Shown here: positions 43,921 through 56,300 of the stretch, one piece after another
Layout of the letters: the number at the start of each line of letters is the position of its first letter
Numbering within the stretch: position 1 is the stretch's first letter
Assembly (NCBI RefSeq): GCF_038396675.1
Contig: NC_088921.1
Span: forward strand, 71,381,001 to 71,445,000
Direction of reading: 5' to 3'
Source: Hydra vulgaris
Lineage: Eukaryota; Cnidaria; Hydrozoa; Anthoathecata; Hydridae
Length of the DNA: 64,000 nt
Program-made: the position numbers and the translations under genes
Notes under the pieces: model-generated
Databases searched by the model: none
The model's input: only the letters and a program-made list of their open reading frames with translations
What the model was told of the DNA's origin: nothing

Positions 43921-45378
43921 TTTAAAATTTTTTGGAAAAAGTTCAAAGCGTTTTGACAATATCTTAAAATATTTGAGAAACTTTGAGAACAAAAAGTGAT
44001 TTTTTCAAAAAATGAAAATAAAGATAAAAATTAGTTTATAATTGGTTGTACTAGCCGCCAGGCTAAAAATATTTGTTTCAGTAAATAAGTATATATTAGA
44101 GAAAGTACTACAAGAAAATTCCCCCTAAGCAACGTTTCTATAAAATTTAATTTTTTAAATAAACACATAGTGACCTAAAATAATTAAGAAAGTTTATGTT
44201 TTTCAGCTTAGATATGTATTTTTTTTCCTCAGAAAAAAAAATTATTTTTTTTCCTCAGAAAAGAAAAGTTGACAGAAGTTTCTGTCAACTTTTCACTTAA
44301 TTTAAAAAGTCGAAAAAACCAATTTTTTTTACTTGTTTAATGGTGAAGCACCTTAAAATCATTATAAAAAAGTACTTCAATAAAGATTTTAAAATACTCC
44401 AAATTCTATATATTAGAAAATAAACTACTTAGTTTACAAAAATGGCTTGTAAGTTTTATAAACAATTTGAGTGAATTACTTAATGATTAAGCTATATTTT
44501 TATTGTAAATTGACAAAACTTCTAAGAATTTCCCGCCAATTTAAGTTTGTTAAATTTAATTTACTTGATTATTTTTATATAAAATTAAATACTTTTAATA
44601 GTTTTAATTATTCCTTTTATCATTATGATATAACTGAATTATCTTTATAGTTAAAAATGCGATCTAATGATCAAAATTTTTTCTTTATTTCAAGTAGAAA
44701 CTACATAAATAATAATTAAAAAAATCAAAGTGTACACTTTGCTTTCGATAATGCCTTTTTATATCAAGGTAATAAAATTTTTGAATGGATTTTGTATGGG
44801 TTCTTTGGGTAAAATGTCCAAAATTTCCCGCCAATTAGAAATATTTTAGGCGCTCAAAAAAATTAGATTTTTAAATCGAATTTCCAACATTTCTGAAAGG
44901 AAAATTTTTTTTGCTTAAAACCATTTATGAAAGAAAAAAGAAAAAAAGAGGAAGAAAAAAAGTAAAATTGCATTCATTTAAATTTCATTTATTTGACAAT
45001 AAAAAAAATAATTTACATTAATTATTAACATTACAAAAATTAATTTACATTAATTAATTACAATTTAAAGAACATTTTGTTTTTTATACATAAATATTAT
45101 ATATGCGTTAATAAAAGAAATTAATAAAGTAATATATTTATATATATTATAACATATATATGTTATAATATATTTAAATAAACATATATATGCGTTTAAA
45201 ATACCTTTTAAGTTAATTATTTTTAAATCTATCTACATGATAAATTAATGGACGTGCCTAAAGCCAAACCACACTTTTTACAAATTTTTTTTAGCTTTGA
45301 TAGTTTATAAATTAGAACTTAAGAAGTAATTACAAAATCATTATTTTGTTTATATTTTTGATATTAATTATTCCCTAA
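43921..45378. other. AT-rich spacer, no gene
   Basis: There is a perfect hairpin at 44263-44294 (GAAAAGTTGACAGAA and its mirror). TTTCCCGCCAATT occurs at about 44530 and 44822 in direct orientation. Palindromic TATATATTATAACATATATA lies around 45140-45190. No coding frame was found. Confidence 0.55.
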
Positions 45379-45383
45379 TATTC

Positions 45384-45642
45384 AGGGGTTGTTCATAAAG
45401 CGCGAACGCTTTTAATTCGACCTCCCCTCCCCGCATTTTCCCATACGCTCTTTTGTGTATGGGAAAATGCTTCTTCCTCCCTAAAAGTACCTCCGCTTTT
45501 AACACATCCACCCAACATTTTGTGATATTTTAAAAAAAATTTAGTCTACTTACTTTTATGATTGACCCACTGGCCATCTTATTTACGCCAATTGCAAACC
45601 CCATCTTCCCCTCCGAGCGTATGTACTTTATGAACGATCCCT
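45384..45642 (-). mobile_element. MITE copy 2 (TTCATAAAGTACATACGC family)
   Basis: The left end AGGGGTTGTTCATAAAG and right end CTTTATGAACGATCCCT are inverted copies. TATTC occurs on both sides (45379-45383 and 45643-45647) and is a likely 5-bp target duplication. It is inverted relative to the copy at 25266-25500. Inside, CGCATTTTCCCATACGCTC and its mirror GTATGGGAAAATGC make an extra hairpin that copy 1 lacks. Confidence 0.88.
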
Positions 45643-45647
45643 TATTC

Positions 45648-48296
45648 ATATTTATGGTAATAATAAAAATGTAAAAAGAAATGGTTAGATCTTCACTTTA
45701 ACGGTTAATTTAAGGGTCAAATTATACAATGGTGGTGGTGCTCAAAATTCTTTATTTTATTAATTGACGGGACAACCCCAGATATTAAACGCGCTCCTAC
45801 TATTATCAAAAAAATAGACTTGGATTCATTTGGATTGAAATTTTGCAAAATATAACGTTACGTTTTCAAAATATCGAAAAAAGGACATAAAACATATTTC
45901 TGCTAAGAAATAAAGACAAATCTGCTGAAAAGTTTTTCATATTCCACGTATTATATAAGAATGACAACTTGTTTGCCGCTGAAGCATTTCTTCTAATTTT
46001 TTTAAACGCATTTTAAAGTATAATGATGATATATAATATATATGGATAAATATAAGCCATTTTGCTAAAAAAGACAAGTATTACAATCTAGCCCTTGAAT
46101 AATAACACGGCAGTCAGTCACATATCATTTTTTTAATTCAGCAGATATTTTAAAAATTCAGTATATTTAAGTTGTAGATTTTCTCGAAGTTTGTCGCTAA
46201 ATTTTGTCTTTATATATATCCAAACTCCTAAAAAAAAAAAGAAAAAAAAAAGCAATATCAATAACATGTTTACAATATATAATACGATAGTGGAGAAGCA
46301 AGAAAGTCTCAATGCAACTAATCATTAGCCTCATATATTAACACTTAACTTATAAAAAGAAGCAATGATAAGAAAAACGATTAGGAAAACATTTTTTTAT
46401 TGCAAGTTTTTTTATTTTTTTTTTAAATTAATATTTTATAAATAAAATCTTTGCTAACAATGATTACTTAAAGATAATTTAATCACAACTAAAAATATAT
46501 CTAAACTAATCGCAAAAGTAAAAACATTCAAAATGATCTATACAATCATAAAAACAATTTAATAAAATAATGAAGAGTTTAATATCGTCAGCATACAAGG
46601 GAAATGTCCAAAACATCATTTTGAGATAATGAACAAATATTTGCGTTGAAAAGTTTTTTTTTACAAAAAAACTCATTAATAATTAATTTATTAAATTTGT
46701 GGTATATCTAACGATAGAGAATTTAAAATACTAAAATAGTGGTATAACTCTATAATGCCAAAATGGAAAAATCAATTACTTAAGGTAACTTAATAAATGA
46801 GGTAATAAACTAAACGTGATAGGTTAATAAGATATTAAAGTCAGGAAAAATACATTTATGACTATAACAATATACTAAAGAATTCTTACTACTAATTTTA
46901 CTTGTTTAAAAATTTAAAACGTTTTAAAGTACAGAAAAAGGTAGCAATATTAAAATAATACTTTTGTTGTTGTGTTTTGATTCATTCCGTTTTGATTGCC
47001 TCAAATTGATCAATGTTAGCAAATGTTGACGCCAGGTCTCTCTTAATCAACTAAAAAAATTAAACTTGTTTCTCTGAAGTTAAAATTGTTTCTCTGAAGT
47101 TAAAATGTCATCTTATGATGGCTATTGAAACAATACGTGACATACTAAGGGTTATCGATAATTACGTAAATATCGCGTATTCTTCGTATAACACAAATCT
47201 TTATATAACCTAATCAAACTTAGAGACTTAATAAAACTTACGGTACTTTGAGAAAAAACTAACTAAATCAAAACACTCCCCGCATAAAAACTTTTATGAA
47301 TATATGAAACATATTTAATGTGAACACAGTAACATATTCAAACATATAATGCGCAAAGACTGCGTGAATGAGGCACCTTTAACACTATTAAATATAGCAA
47401 TGCAGTGTTTTATTTATAAAATAAATATTTTAAATAAAATAACTCATTCATTCCATAAATAAATATAATTGCTCTTAATTTAGAAAATATACAAATTAAA
47501 CATAAATTTTAAGAAATAAGTTTTTATTTCTTCTTGAAAAAATAAATAATTTACTTAGCTGTTACTGTTTTGTTACTTTTTTTCAACTTAATTTAATTAA
47601 CTAGAACTATCACTGGCTGATATCACAAAAACTTTATGATGGATTAAATAACTTAAAAAACAATACTGAAAAATTGGTAAGCTCGATAGAAAACTGAAAC
47701 AAGTCTGTTAACAAATATTATTTGAAAACAAATAATAAAATTTATTCCTTTTTTAAAAAAGAAAAATTTTTTTTTTAAAAGAAAAAACATTTGAATAAAT
47801 AAATAAACAACGAAAAATACAAACAAAGCCCTAGACTTTTTGCATAAAACACAAAAATTATCTTTTTCGTTAACTGCGAAGATGCAATATAAACTGCAAT
47901 TAAAAAAATAGATACGAACCTTAAGCTTTATTAATGCTCCAATCTTTTAAACTAATAATAAAAAAAAAATTAATTCTAAAAAACAAAGCCGAACCAAAAT
48001 ATCTTAAACATTTTTAAATTATTAAACATTTCTATTAGCATTTTTCATAAATCTTAACATTTCTACATAAAATTAATATAGATTTTTAAATTATTAAACA
48101 TTTCTACATAAAACTTAAACGATTCAAATGATAATTTAAGATTAAACAATACTTACTTGTATATAGCGTATGATTCTTCCTATTTAAGGAACGCGTTAAC
48201 GAAGTTAACGAAGTTCCTACTTAAGGAACGCGAACGAACGAAGTTAAAAATAAAAAGTGTATTTTACAGAATCGTAACTAAGAGGCTGTTTATATG
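45648..48296. other. Gene desert, AT-rich
   Basis: No ORF or mobile-element end was recognised. A TTGTTTCTCTGAAGTTAAAA duplication lies at about 47064-47105. The AACGAAGTTAACGAAGTTCC/GGAACGCG cluster at 48190-48245 is a short local repeat. Confidence 0.5.
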
Positions 48297-49955
48297 AAGC
48301 GGGCTGCATATTGTGAAACCCTATACAGGCTCAGAAGAAGCGTAATCTGATTAATTGATTTTGAAATAGAGGCATTACACGTTTGTTAAAATATTAAAAA
48401 AATGTCAAAAAGCGAATTGAATGCTTACAAAAAAAAAATTAAAAAAAAATAATCGCATAAAAAAATCAAATAATAATAACCGAAAATTTGATTTTTCTAT
48501 AAAATTTTGTTCATTAAAGTAGTTATACTTTTACAAAATTTTTCAAATCAAAACATCCGTGCTTTTCAAAACATTTTCTTGAAAATCAAAGGTTTTGAAA
48601 AAATAGTTAGTTTCTCTAACGGTTTTGATAATTGTGATATAAAATTAATAACGGTTTTAATAACTTCGATGAAACCAAATGATGAAATTTGACTATGCTG
48701 CGATTCTCATACGATAGATTTTTCAAAACAGTTTTATAATTCAATAAAATAAATAGAATATTAGTAACTTGCTATAACTTTTTTCACATTCAGTTCTATC
48801 ATTCAGCTAGAAAAATATAAAAATAAAATTACCTTATAGCTTTTCAGAACTTTGTCTTAATTGGAGTAATTAAGATATAAATTATATAATATATAAATTA
48901 TATACATTACTAAAACTTTAATTTTGAGAAAATTGGTAGTTGGTTGTTATAGCTAGCCTAGGTAATTTGCAATATTCTCAAATTAAAAGCGATTGTAAGC
49001 ATATAGCTGATTTGGATTGGCCTAAGTATTGTATTGCAATAAAAGATTAACAAAACAGTGTAGCATTAAGTCTATGACCTGATGTCTACAAGTTTGTTTT
49101 GATATAGCGAAATGATTACCAAAACTTTTGGTAAAAAAATAACTCTTAACATACCACACTTTTATGGAGAATTTAAAAGTATTCCTTTAGAAGTTCCCCT
49201 AACCAGCCTTCTCAAAATTTAGGTTAAAAAGATTCACATGGAACATGTAAGCTAATTCTTTAGAACATCAGTAAAAATTTTCTTTTTGCAAAAACTTAAA
49301 TGTTTAACTCTATAAAAATAAAAGGTTTTTATAATTAACAAGTAATTAACAGATTAAAAAACGTTGTAGCATTATAAATTATCAGAAAAAAATTGATGTT
49401 TAAATTGCCAAATATTTGTATTTATAGTATATAGTAATTGCAAAAAGTTAGTTAATCACCTAATGGAATAACTCTTAACATGCCCACCTTAATGGAAACC
49501 TAAGGGTAAAGAGGTAGAAAAAAGAAAATTGCACACATGCAAAATCATGTTGAATGTACTATTTAAAGAACTTACATATTAAAAGAATTTAAATTATTAC
49601 ACATTAAAAGAACTTACATTATTACATATTTAAAGAATTTACATACAAAACACATGTTTGTTAGATTATAGTTGTTAAATTGAACAAAATACTGGTTTTT
49701 GTATTCTACGATTGGTAAAGAAAATACGAAAAATTACCCTCTAACAGCAATGGATTTTAAATCATTTTAAATGAAAGAATAAACTTTAATAAATTTATAC
49801 TTAATACATTATCATATAACATTATTTTACATTAAATACTTTTAAAGAGCTAAAATAAAAACTTGTTAGCTCAAGAATAATGATACCTCATAATAATGAT
49901 ACCTCAGATAATTTTACTACAATAAATATATATTTTTACTAAACTTAAAGGCTAC

Positions 49956-50028
49956 AACCTAACTAAAGCCATTTTAGCTTAAACAAAAAAACATTGCTGT
50001 TTAACCTAAAATGGCTTTAGTTAGGTTT
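49956..50028. repeat. Hairpin, 29-bp stems
   Basis: AACCTAACTAAAGCCATTTT (AGCTTAAAC) is mirrored as GTTTAACC TAAAATGGCTTTAGTTAGG around a 14-bp loop, with one or two mismatches. Confidence 0.9.
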
Positions 50029-50550
50029 GTCAAAAAATCAGTTCCGTTTTCTAATAATTTTATTATCTTTTATTCATTACTCTTTTTCAATAAATTTGTC
50101 TAATTTTTATAACTTAGTTTTTTTAGTTTAATTTTTTTTCAATTATTACAATACAAAAAAAAGGACACAACCATTTGCATTTTTTTGATGCCATAATCCA
50201 TCAATAATTTTTTTTGCTAGTAATGTCAGTGTTTATATGCAACTGTACAAACAATTACTGTTCAAAAGGAAAACATGAAACTTACTTATTTTGTTAAATT
50301 TCCAAATAGAGTGTCAATATCCAAAATTCATCTTTTTTATATAAGTAAAGGTAGCCTGCCAAACCTTTTAAATCTTCACAAAGTGTTTAATGGTTTAAGG
50401 ATGATGTTTTATTAGAGTTATGTAATAAAAAAGATATCAGTTTCATCAAAATTAAGGTTGAAACAATATAGGAAAACAAAATCTTCTTAGAAATCATATA
50501 TTCATGTGGCTTATGTAAGCTAGTTTTGCAATCAGTACAATTTTCTTTTT

Positions 50551-50680
50551 GAAAACCCTCTAATGCTCGACACTTTATAATCAACGACTCTAATGCTCGA
50601 CACTTTATAATCAAATAAATAAAGTTCTTCAACAGTAGTCTGGTAAAACTGCATATCTTCACCAGTAGTCTGGTAAAACT
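50551..50680. repeat. Two pairs of direct repeats (27 bp and 26 bp)
   Basis: CTCTAATGCTCGACACTTTA (TAATCAA) occurs at about 50559 and 50589. CAGTAGTCTGGTAAAACTG occurs at about 50632 and 50662. Confidence 0.9.
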
Positions 50681-51131
50681 GTGTATAAACTTTGTATTTG
50701 AGTATGCTTCAAGGCCAAGGACAATATATTTTATGAGAAACACATTTATAGATTTTTTCTAATTTATTTTAAAAACATTTTTTATTGCATACAATTAACA
50801 ACAGATAAAATCTCCATGACCAGATAAACTTTATTAAAAATTTGAGATTTTACGAGTGAAAGTTCTCTTGTTCAAACAGATTTTGATACCGATTGATTTT
50901 GATATTAAATGCTCTAAAGAGTACTAAAATAAAATAAATAAAACAAGACTTGTATTGATAAACTTAGTTTATCATTTCTTTGAAATTTATTTCTTAAATC
51001 TGCTTGCTTTGATTTTAATTATATTTTTCAACAAAAGCGCACTTGCCTCTCTTTCAAAATCAGCAAATCAGATTGCTCATATTTCTGCTTTTTCTGAGTA
51101 TGTATAGGGTTTCAAAATATGCAAGCGGACT

Positions 51132-52003
51132 GACTAAAAAATGTAATTGTAACTAAAAAATTTTATTATTACCGACTAAACAAACTAAAAGCTGATTTAG
51201 TCGGGTAATAATACAATTATCTTTTCATCTGATCATTATATATATTTTTGATTTTTTTTTTAATTGGTAGAGTTAAATCAAAAAAAAAAGATAAAAACAT
51301 ATAAAATAATAGATAAAAAGAAAATCTTGAGTCTTTGATAAAATGGGGGAGGGAGAAAGTTTAATAACTTTTGGGAAATTTAATAAATTTCCCAAAAGTT
51401 ATTAAACCATCCATCCTAAGTTTATTAAGATCCCCCACCCCCCATATATTAATTTTTAATTGTTATCAACAAAAAATTTATATCTAAAAACTAAAAAAAA
51501 ATTTAGTGAAAATAGGCCTTAAAAATTAGAAAATAATTACTTCAGTCACTGATAAAAACAAAAACTTTCAGTGTAAACAGGCTTCGAAAATCTTTGATCC
51601 AGCAAATTTTGATGTCGAAAACGAGCTTTTCATTTATTTCTCACTATAAATCAAGTATAAAAACTAATAACAGCATATTAAATCCTATTGAAATTATGAT
51701 AAAACAGCTGTTAAAAAATGCGCATTTGACCAAAAGCCACACTTGAATTAAATAGTTTTATGTGTGTTTTTAAAAAAATATTATTTTGGATTTATAAATT
51801 GAAATTTTTCTATAAAAAATACCCTATATTGTAACAAGAAAAAAATCACCAAATCCCAAAATATATATAGCTTATTAAAATAGCAGAAACTTAGCTTCTT
51901 TTTTTATAAACATTCACCTTAACATGTTTAAAAAAAAAATGATTTTAAGATGTTTCAATGATTGAAAATACTATTAATTGAATATGACATTTTATTTCTT
52001 TAG
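51132..52003. other. Spacer upstream of the kinase exon, one hairpin
   Basis: 51359-51407 is a perfect hairpin (GTTTAATAACTTTTGGGAAA (TTT) and its mirror) flanked by G-rich and C-rich runs (GGGGGAGGG, CCCCCACCCCCC) that can extend the stem loosely. No upstream kinase exon was identified. Confidence 0.6.
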
Positions 52004-52958
52004 CTATTTGGATTGTGCATCAGCTGTCTGATCAGCAACCTGATTTATCAACACAGCTAACTTTGTACAGTTTGTATCTGAAAAAAAATGAGTTTTTTTA
52101 CTTTTAAAATTAGCGAATTGGAAAAAAAAGTGCAACACCTGGAGATCCCAGAACTATCAATTAACTTTGACCAGCTAATTGGTGAAGGCAGCGCTGCTAA
52201 AGTATACCAATCAAACATAAGGAAACAGCAGTTAGCAGTAAAAGTTTTCAAGACACAGTTTTCAAAAAAACAAGTTTTTACAGTCTGTGAAGAGCTAAGA
52301 CAAATTTGGCATAAAAATATTGTTAACTTTATTGGGTACAGTGTTCGACCAACAGCTCTGTGTTTTGAAATATGCTGTGTTCATGTCCATGACACTTTTG
52401 TCTATTCTCTAAAAGAATTAATAAATATTTTTAATGACAATGAATACTTTAATTTAACTGAAAGAACATCATATTTAACGCAAGCTTGCGAAGGAATAAT
52501 GTACCTCCACGAAAAAAACATTATACATAGAGACATTAAGCCAACTAACATGTTGGTCTGTGGTTCCATTCAAAATTTGATAATAAAAATATCAGATTTT
52601 GGTGATATGACAACAATAAAAAACACAGTCACATGCACTATCAATGACAGCTTAAAAGGAATAACAATATGTTATGTAGCGCCAGAGCTTTTAGATCGAA
52701 ATACAAATAAACTTTCGGTGTTAACTGACATTTATGCCTTTTTTATTTCAAGAAAAAAATCTTCCTATAATCAATGATGTTTTACTCCTCCAAGCCATTA
52801 AAAACAATGAAAGACCAGATACTTGTATACTTAGTTTTCTTTACAAAAACAATGAAAAAGATATTAAAAAAATAACAAAAGCAATAAAATTAGGTTGGAA
52901 ATCATCACCAGAAGAAAGATTATCAATGAAAAGTGTAAATGATTTTTTTAATTTGTAA
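52004..52958 (+). pseudogene. Protein kinase (TKL/RIPK-like) domain, frameshifted
   Basis: An acceptor AG at 52002-52003 opens a frame IWIVHQLSDQQPDLSTQLTL...LKKNEFF that joins the kinase frame only if one T is removed from a 7-T run at 52093-52099. The kinase then shows [11 protein letters not shown] (glycine loop), LAVKVF (ATP-binding Lys), [13 protein letters not shown] (catalytic loop with D and N), ISDFGDM (DFG) and VAPELL (APE-like). It ends SSPEERLSMKSVNDFF at TAA 52956-52958. At about 52737, after TDIYAF (subdomain IX), the frame shifts and several residues before LFQEKNLPI seem to be missing, so helix F is broken. All catalytic residues are present, yet two frame breaks argue for a recent pseudogene or assembly errors. 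Substrate is unknown; the protein is presumed cytoplasmic. Confidence 0.85.
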
Positions 52959-53380
52959 CTATCAAAATATTTTTACATATTAAAGATTTCCAAGAGACTT
53001 TCTGATAAAAAAAACACATTTCCTATGAGTTGTACAATAAAATTTACAAAATAAGAATGTTATAAATAAGAATATGACATAAAATTAATATTCTAAAAAA
53101 AAATTAAAAAAAAGGAACACATTGTAAACTCTTGGGAAGCAATTAAGCTAATAGTATTGTGATTTCACAGACATACTTGACATCTGTGATTCCACAACAG
53201 TTTAGAGTTAAAAATTGGAAACCTAAAATTCCTATAAGCGCTAATATACATAATGTAATATTTAGCACTAGCAAAATATAATTAAAATATTATTTTATAA
53301 TAAAATTTAATTAAACTAATTAAAAAAACAACTTAAAAATATTAATAAAAAGGTTACAATAAATGTTTTTAATGTTTTAG

Positions 53381-56300
53381 CTATTGAAAGCGTTTCATTC
53401 AATAAATGAAAAGGGAAGTGAATTTATCAGTGTAAGTATTTTTTGTTAAATTTCCTAAAAATTGAAAAATAACTTAATAATAAATAAAAATAATAATCTA
53501 TGAATATAAAAACCATGAAATATTGAAAACAAGGTGAAGTAAAAACTCAACACTATTTTTATTGTAGTAATTTATATCATTCCATCCATGGAATGATATA
53601 AATTACTATAATAAAAATAGTTGTCGCTGTTTGGGAAGGTTATTGTGTGAGGAAAGACCACTTGGTCAGATGAAACTAGACGTAATATTTTCTTCTACTT
53701 CAGATGAAAACATAAAAACATTTTGATTTTAGATTAACTTTGCATTCTTTGTAACTATTGTGGATCAAGAATGGACATTTAATAAAATATTTGTACCATT
53801 GTTTTCTCAATAGACTAGATGCAATTTCAAAACGGTTAAAATAATCGGAGGTTAAACAATGAACAAAACTTTGTTAAATACGCTATCAGTATATAATAGT
53901 TAATATAATTTCAAGTATTTTACAGTATTTGTTTATTTACAGTTTTCTATTTAATTTTTCACAATAAATCACAGTTCTCTTCAAAATAAATAAATAATAT
54001 TGATTTGGACTGCAATATTTACTTTAATAAGTGTACCCTTTTCGAAGGATTTTTTAAAACATATTTGATAAGGGTGCATTTTAATAAGAATCTGATTAGT
54101 AAAACAAAACATTCATACATCTGTATCAAAACATGTTTTTTTTATTATACCAATTTGAATAAATGATGTAATCATAAAAAATTAACTCAGAACATAATTA
54201 GAAATTTTTATAAATTAATTTTTTTTTGATTGTTAAAAGTTTAGATTTTAAAAACAATTCAATACACTTAAGCTTTTAAGCATAAAAATTCATTTTTCTG
54301 GTATACTTTATTGATCTAATATTTATCAAATAACAGATATTTTGAATCCACCAAAACTAAAAAAAATTGTTTTTTGGGATAACTTACTTTATGTATAACT
54401 TAATACCTTATGCCATTTTAAAATATACTAACCCCACCTTTATTTTTATTTACACACAAAATAACTTGGTGTTAAAAACATACCTTTAAAACACTTTGAA
54501 GCAACATTCAAAAAAAAAAATGCTTTTTATGTCAAAAAAAAAATTAATTTAATAATTTGATTCTAAAAAAAGTATTAATATAAAAATATAGATAATAATA
54601 AAATTATAATTCAAAAACACTTTTTACAGAAAAGACGCCTTTCTCCAATTGAAACTGCAAAGAGCTATATAGAAATGGAAAAAGACCCAGAGAATTTATA
54701 CAAAAAACTAATAGACAAAACAAAAGGTAAATAGAGTATTATTTTTATTAATGTGTTTCAATTTATCATAAAATTGCATAACTTGATATTTTTCCAACGT
54801 TTTTTTCAATTATAATTTGGATGATTAAAGCTAATTTTTACAATAAAGGACCTGTTTATTTAATTATTTGATTTTGCTTACAACAATTGAAAATTATGAT
54901 TCTTTGGAAATACTAAAAATAGATTAACATTTTTAAAATAGGAGAAACAAGGGATTATATGCCTTAAGGAGCTTTTGAAAGAAAAAAAAGCAGCTAAATC
55001 AAAACGAAGTGGCAATTTGAGATAACGCACTTACACATATATTTATATTATATAAATATATATAATAGAACAAAGATGTCCCAATAAAAATAAAATAAAA
55101 TTCCAAAGGTGTCCTAAAGTCAAATAAATGCTAAAGGTGTACCAATAAAATGTACAGTATTGCTTTCCAAATTATTTTATGATTTGTAAAGAGCTGTTAA
55201 AACTTCTTTATATCTTTGTCATTTTTAAATAAAGGTTTTGGCGTCTTTTCTTTTGAAAAAATTTATAAAGGTCAGTTCATTGCTCAATATAGAGGAGACT
55301 TAGTGCCAAAAAAGGAAATGAATGATAAAATAAAACATTACGAAGAAACAAACGCTGGTAGCTACGTTTATGACTTTATACACAATAATATTGAATACAG
55401 GTAACTATAAATTTTATTGAATTATACTGTGTTAAAAAAATTGATGGTGAGAACATAATAACTTTGTTGAAATTGTTTAGTATTGATGCCACATTACATT
55501 TAAATTATGTTGGACGTTACATTAATGATTCTAAATATTTTCCGAAAGCTGTGATGAAAAAAGTTTTAATCAAAAACACTCCATCATTATGCTTGTTTGC
55601 ATTAAAAGATATTGAACCAAATGAAGAAATACTGTATTTCTATGGTGTTGATAATTTATCATGGCATCCTGAGGTAAATTTTAAAAATACATTTTAAAAA
55701 TTATATTAAACTTTTTTTGACATCTACTTCTTTACGTCTTTACAGGAGTTTAAAAGAAAACAACAAAAAAGAAATAAATCAAAGGTAAACCACTATGTAA
55801 AAATGATGTATGAAATATATTTAAAAATAGACTAAAATTTAATTTCTGAAATTATGTTTCTGTCTCTTAAGGGCACAAGACCTGTTTTATATGTTTATAA
55901 AATATATTAATAAGTTTTAAAACACATTTTAGATGTCTTAAACATGTCTTGTGCCACTAAGTCAGCTATAACAGAGACCAGAAAAGTAAAACCTGCTTCT
56001 TCTTCTTATTATTATTTTTTTCTAATCAAATTCACTCTCAACAAAGCTGCAAGCAACCACTATTAAGTTGGAGTTACATTCAAAACAAAAAATAGAGTTA
56101 AAGAGCGAGATAACAGTTGATGGAGGACCATCACATATGCTTTATTAATTTTTTTTTCTGTTTATCTCACCAAGGTCAAAGGGTCTCTATTGTCGAATAG
56201 GCTACTCTTTTCCTTTTTTTAATACTGTGTGTACCATCCTCTCCTAACTCTTTAACTCCAAAACTAAAAATATATTTGAACAAGGTCTCTACATAATATA

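Larger units (their letters stand above)
48297..51131. repeat. ~95-bp inverted repeats enclosing 2.6 kb
   Basis: The left arm 48297-48390 (AAGCGGGCTGCATATTGTG, AAACCCTATACA, AATCTGATT, TTGATTTTGAAATAGAGGCA) matches the reverse complement of 51033-51131 with about 80% identity by eye and a small indel. It could be a transposon with long, diverged TIRs, or two dispersed repeat copies in opposite orientation. The interior has a hairpin (49956-50028) and direct repeats (50551-50680) but no recognised transposase. The minus-strand ORF at 50387-50743 contains peptide duplications caused by the repeats. Confidence 0.6.

Noticed and set aside
50387..50743. 118-codon minus-strand ORF
   Set aside because: Contains peptide duplications caused by short DNA direct repeats and resembles no family; kept only as repeats.
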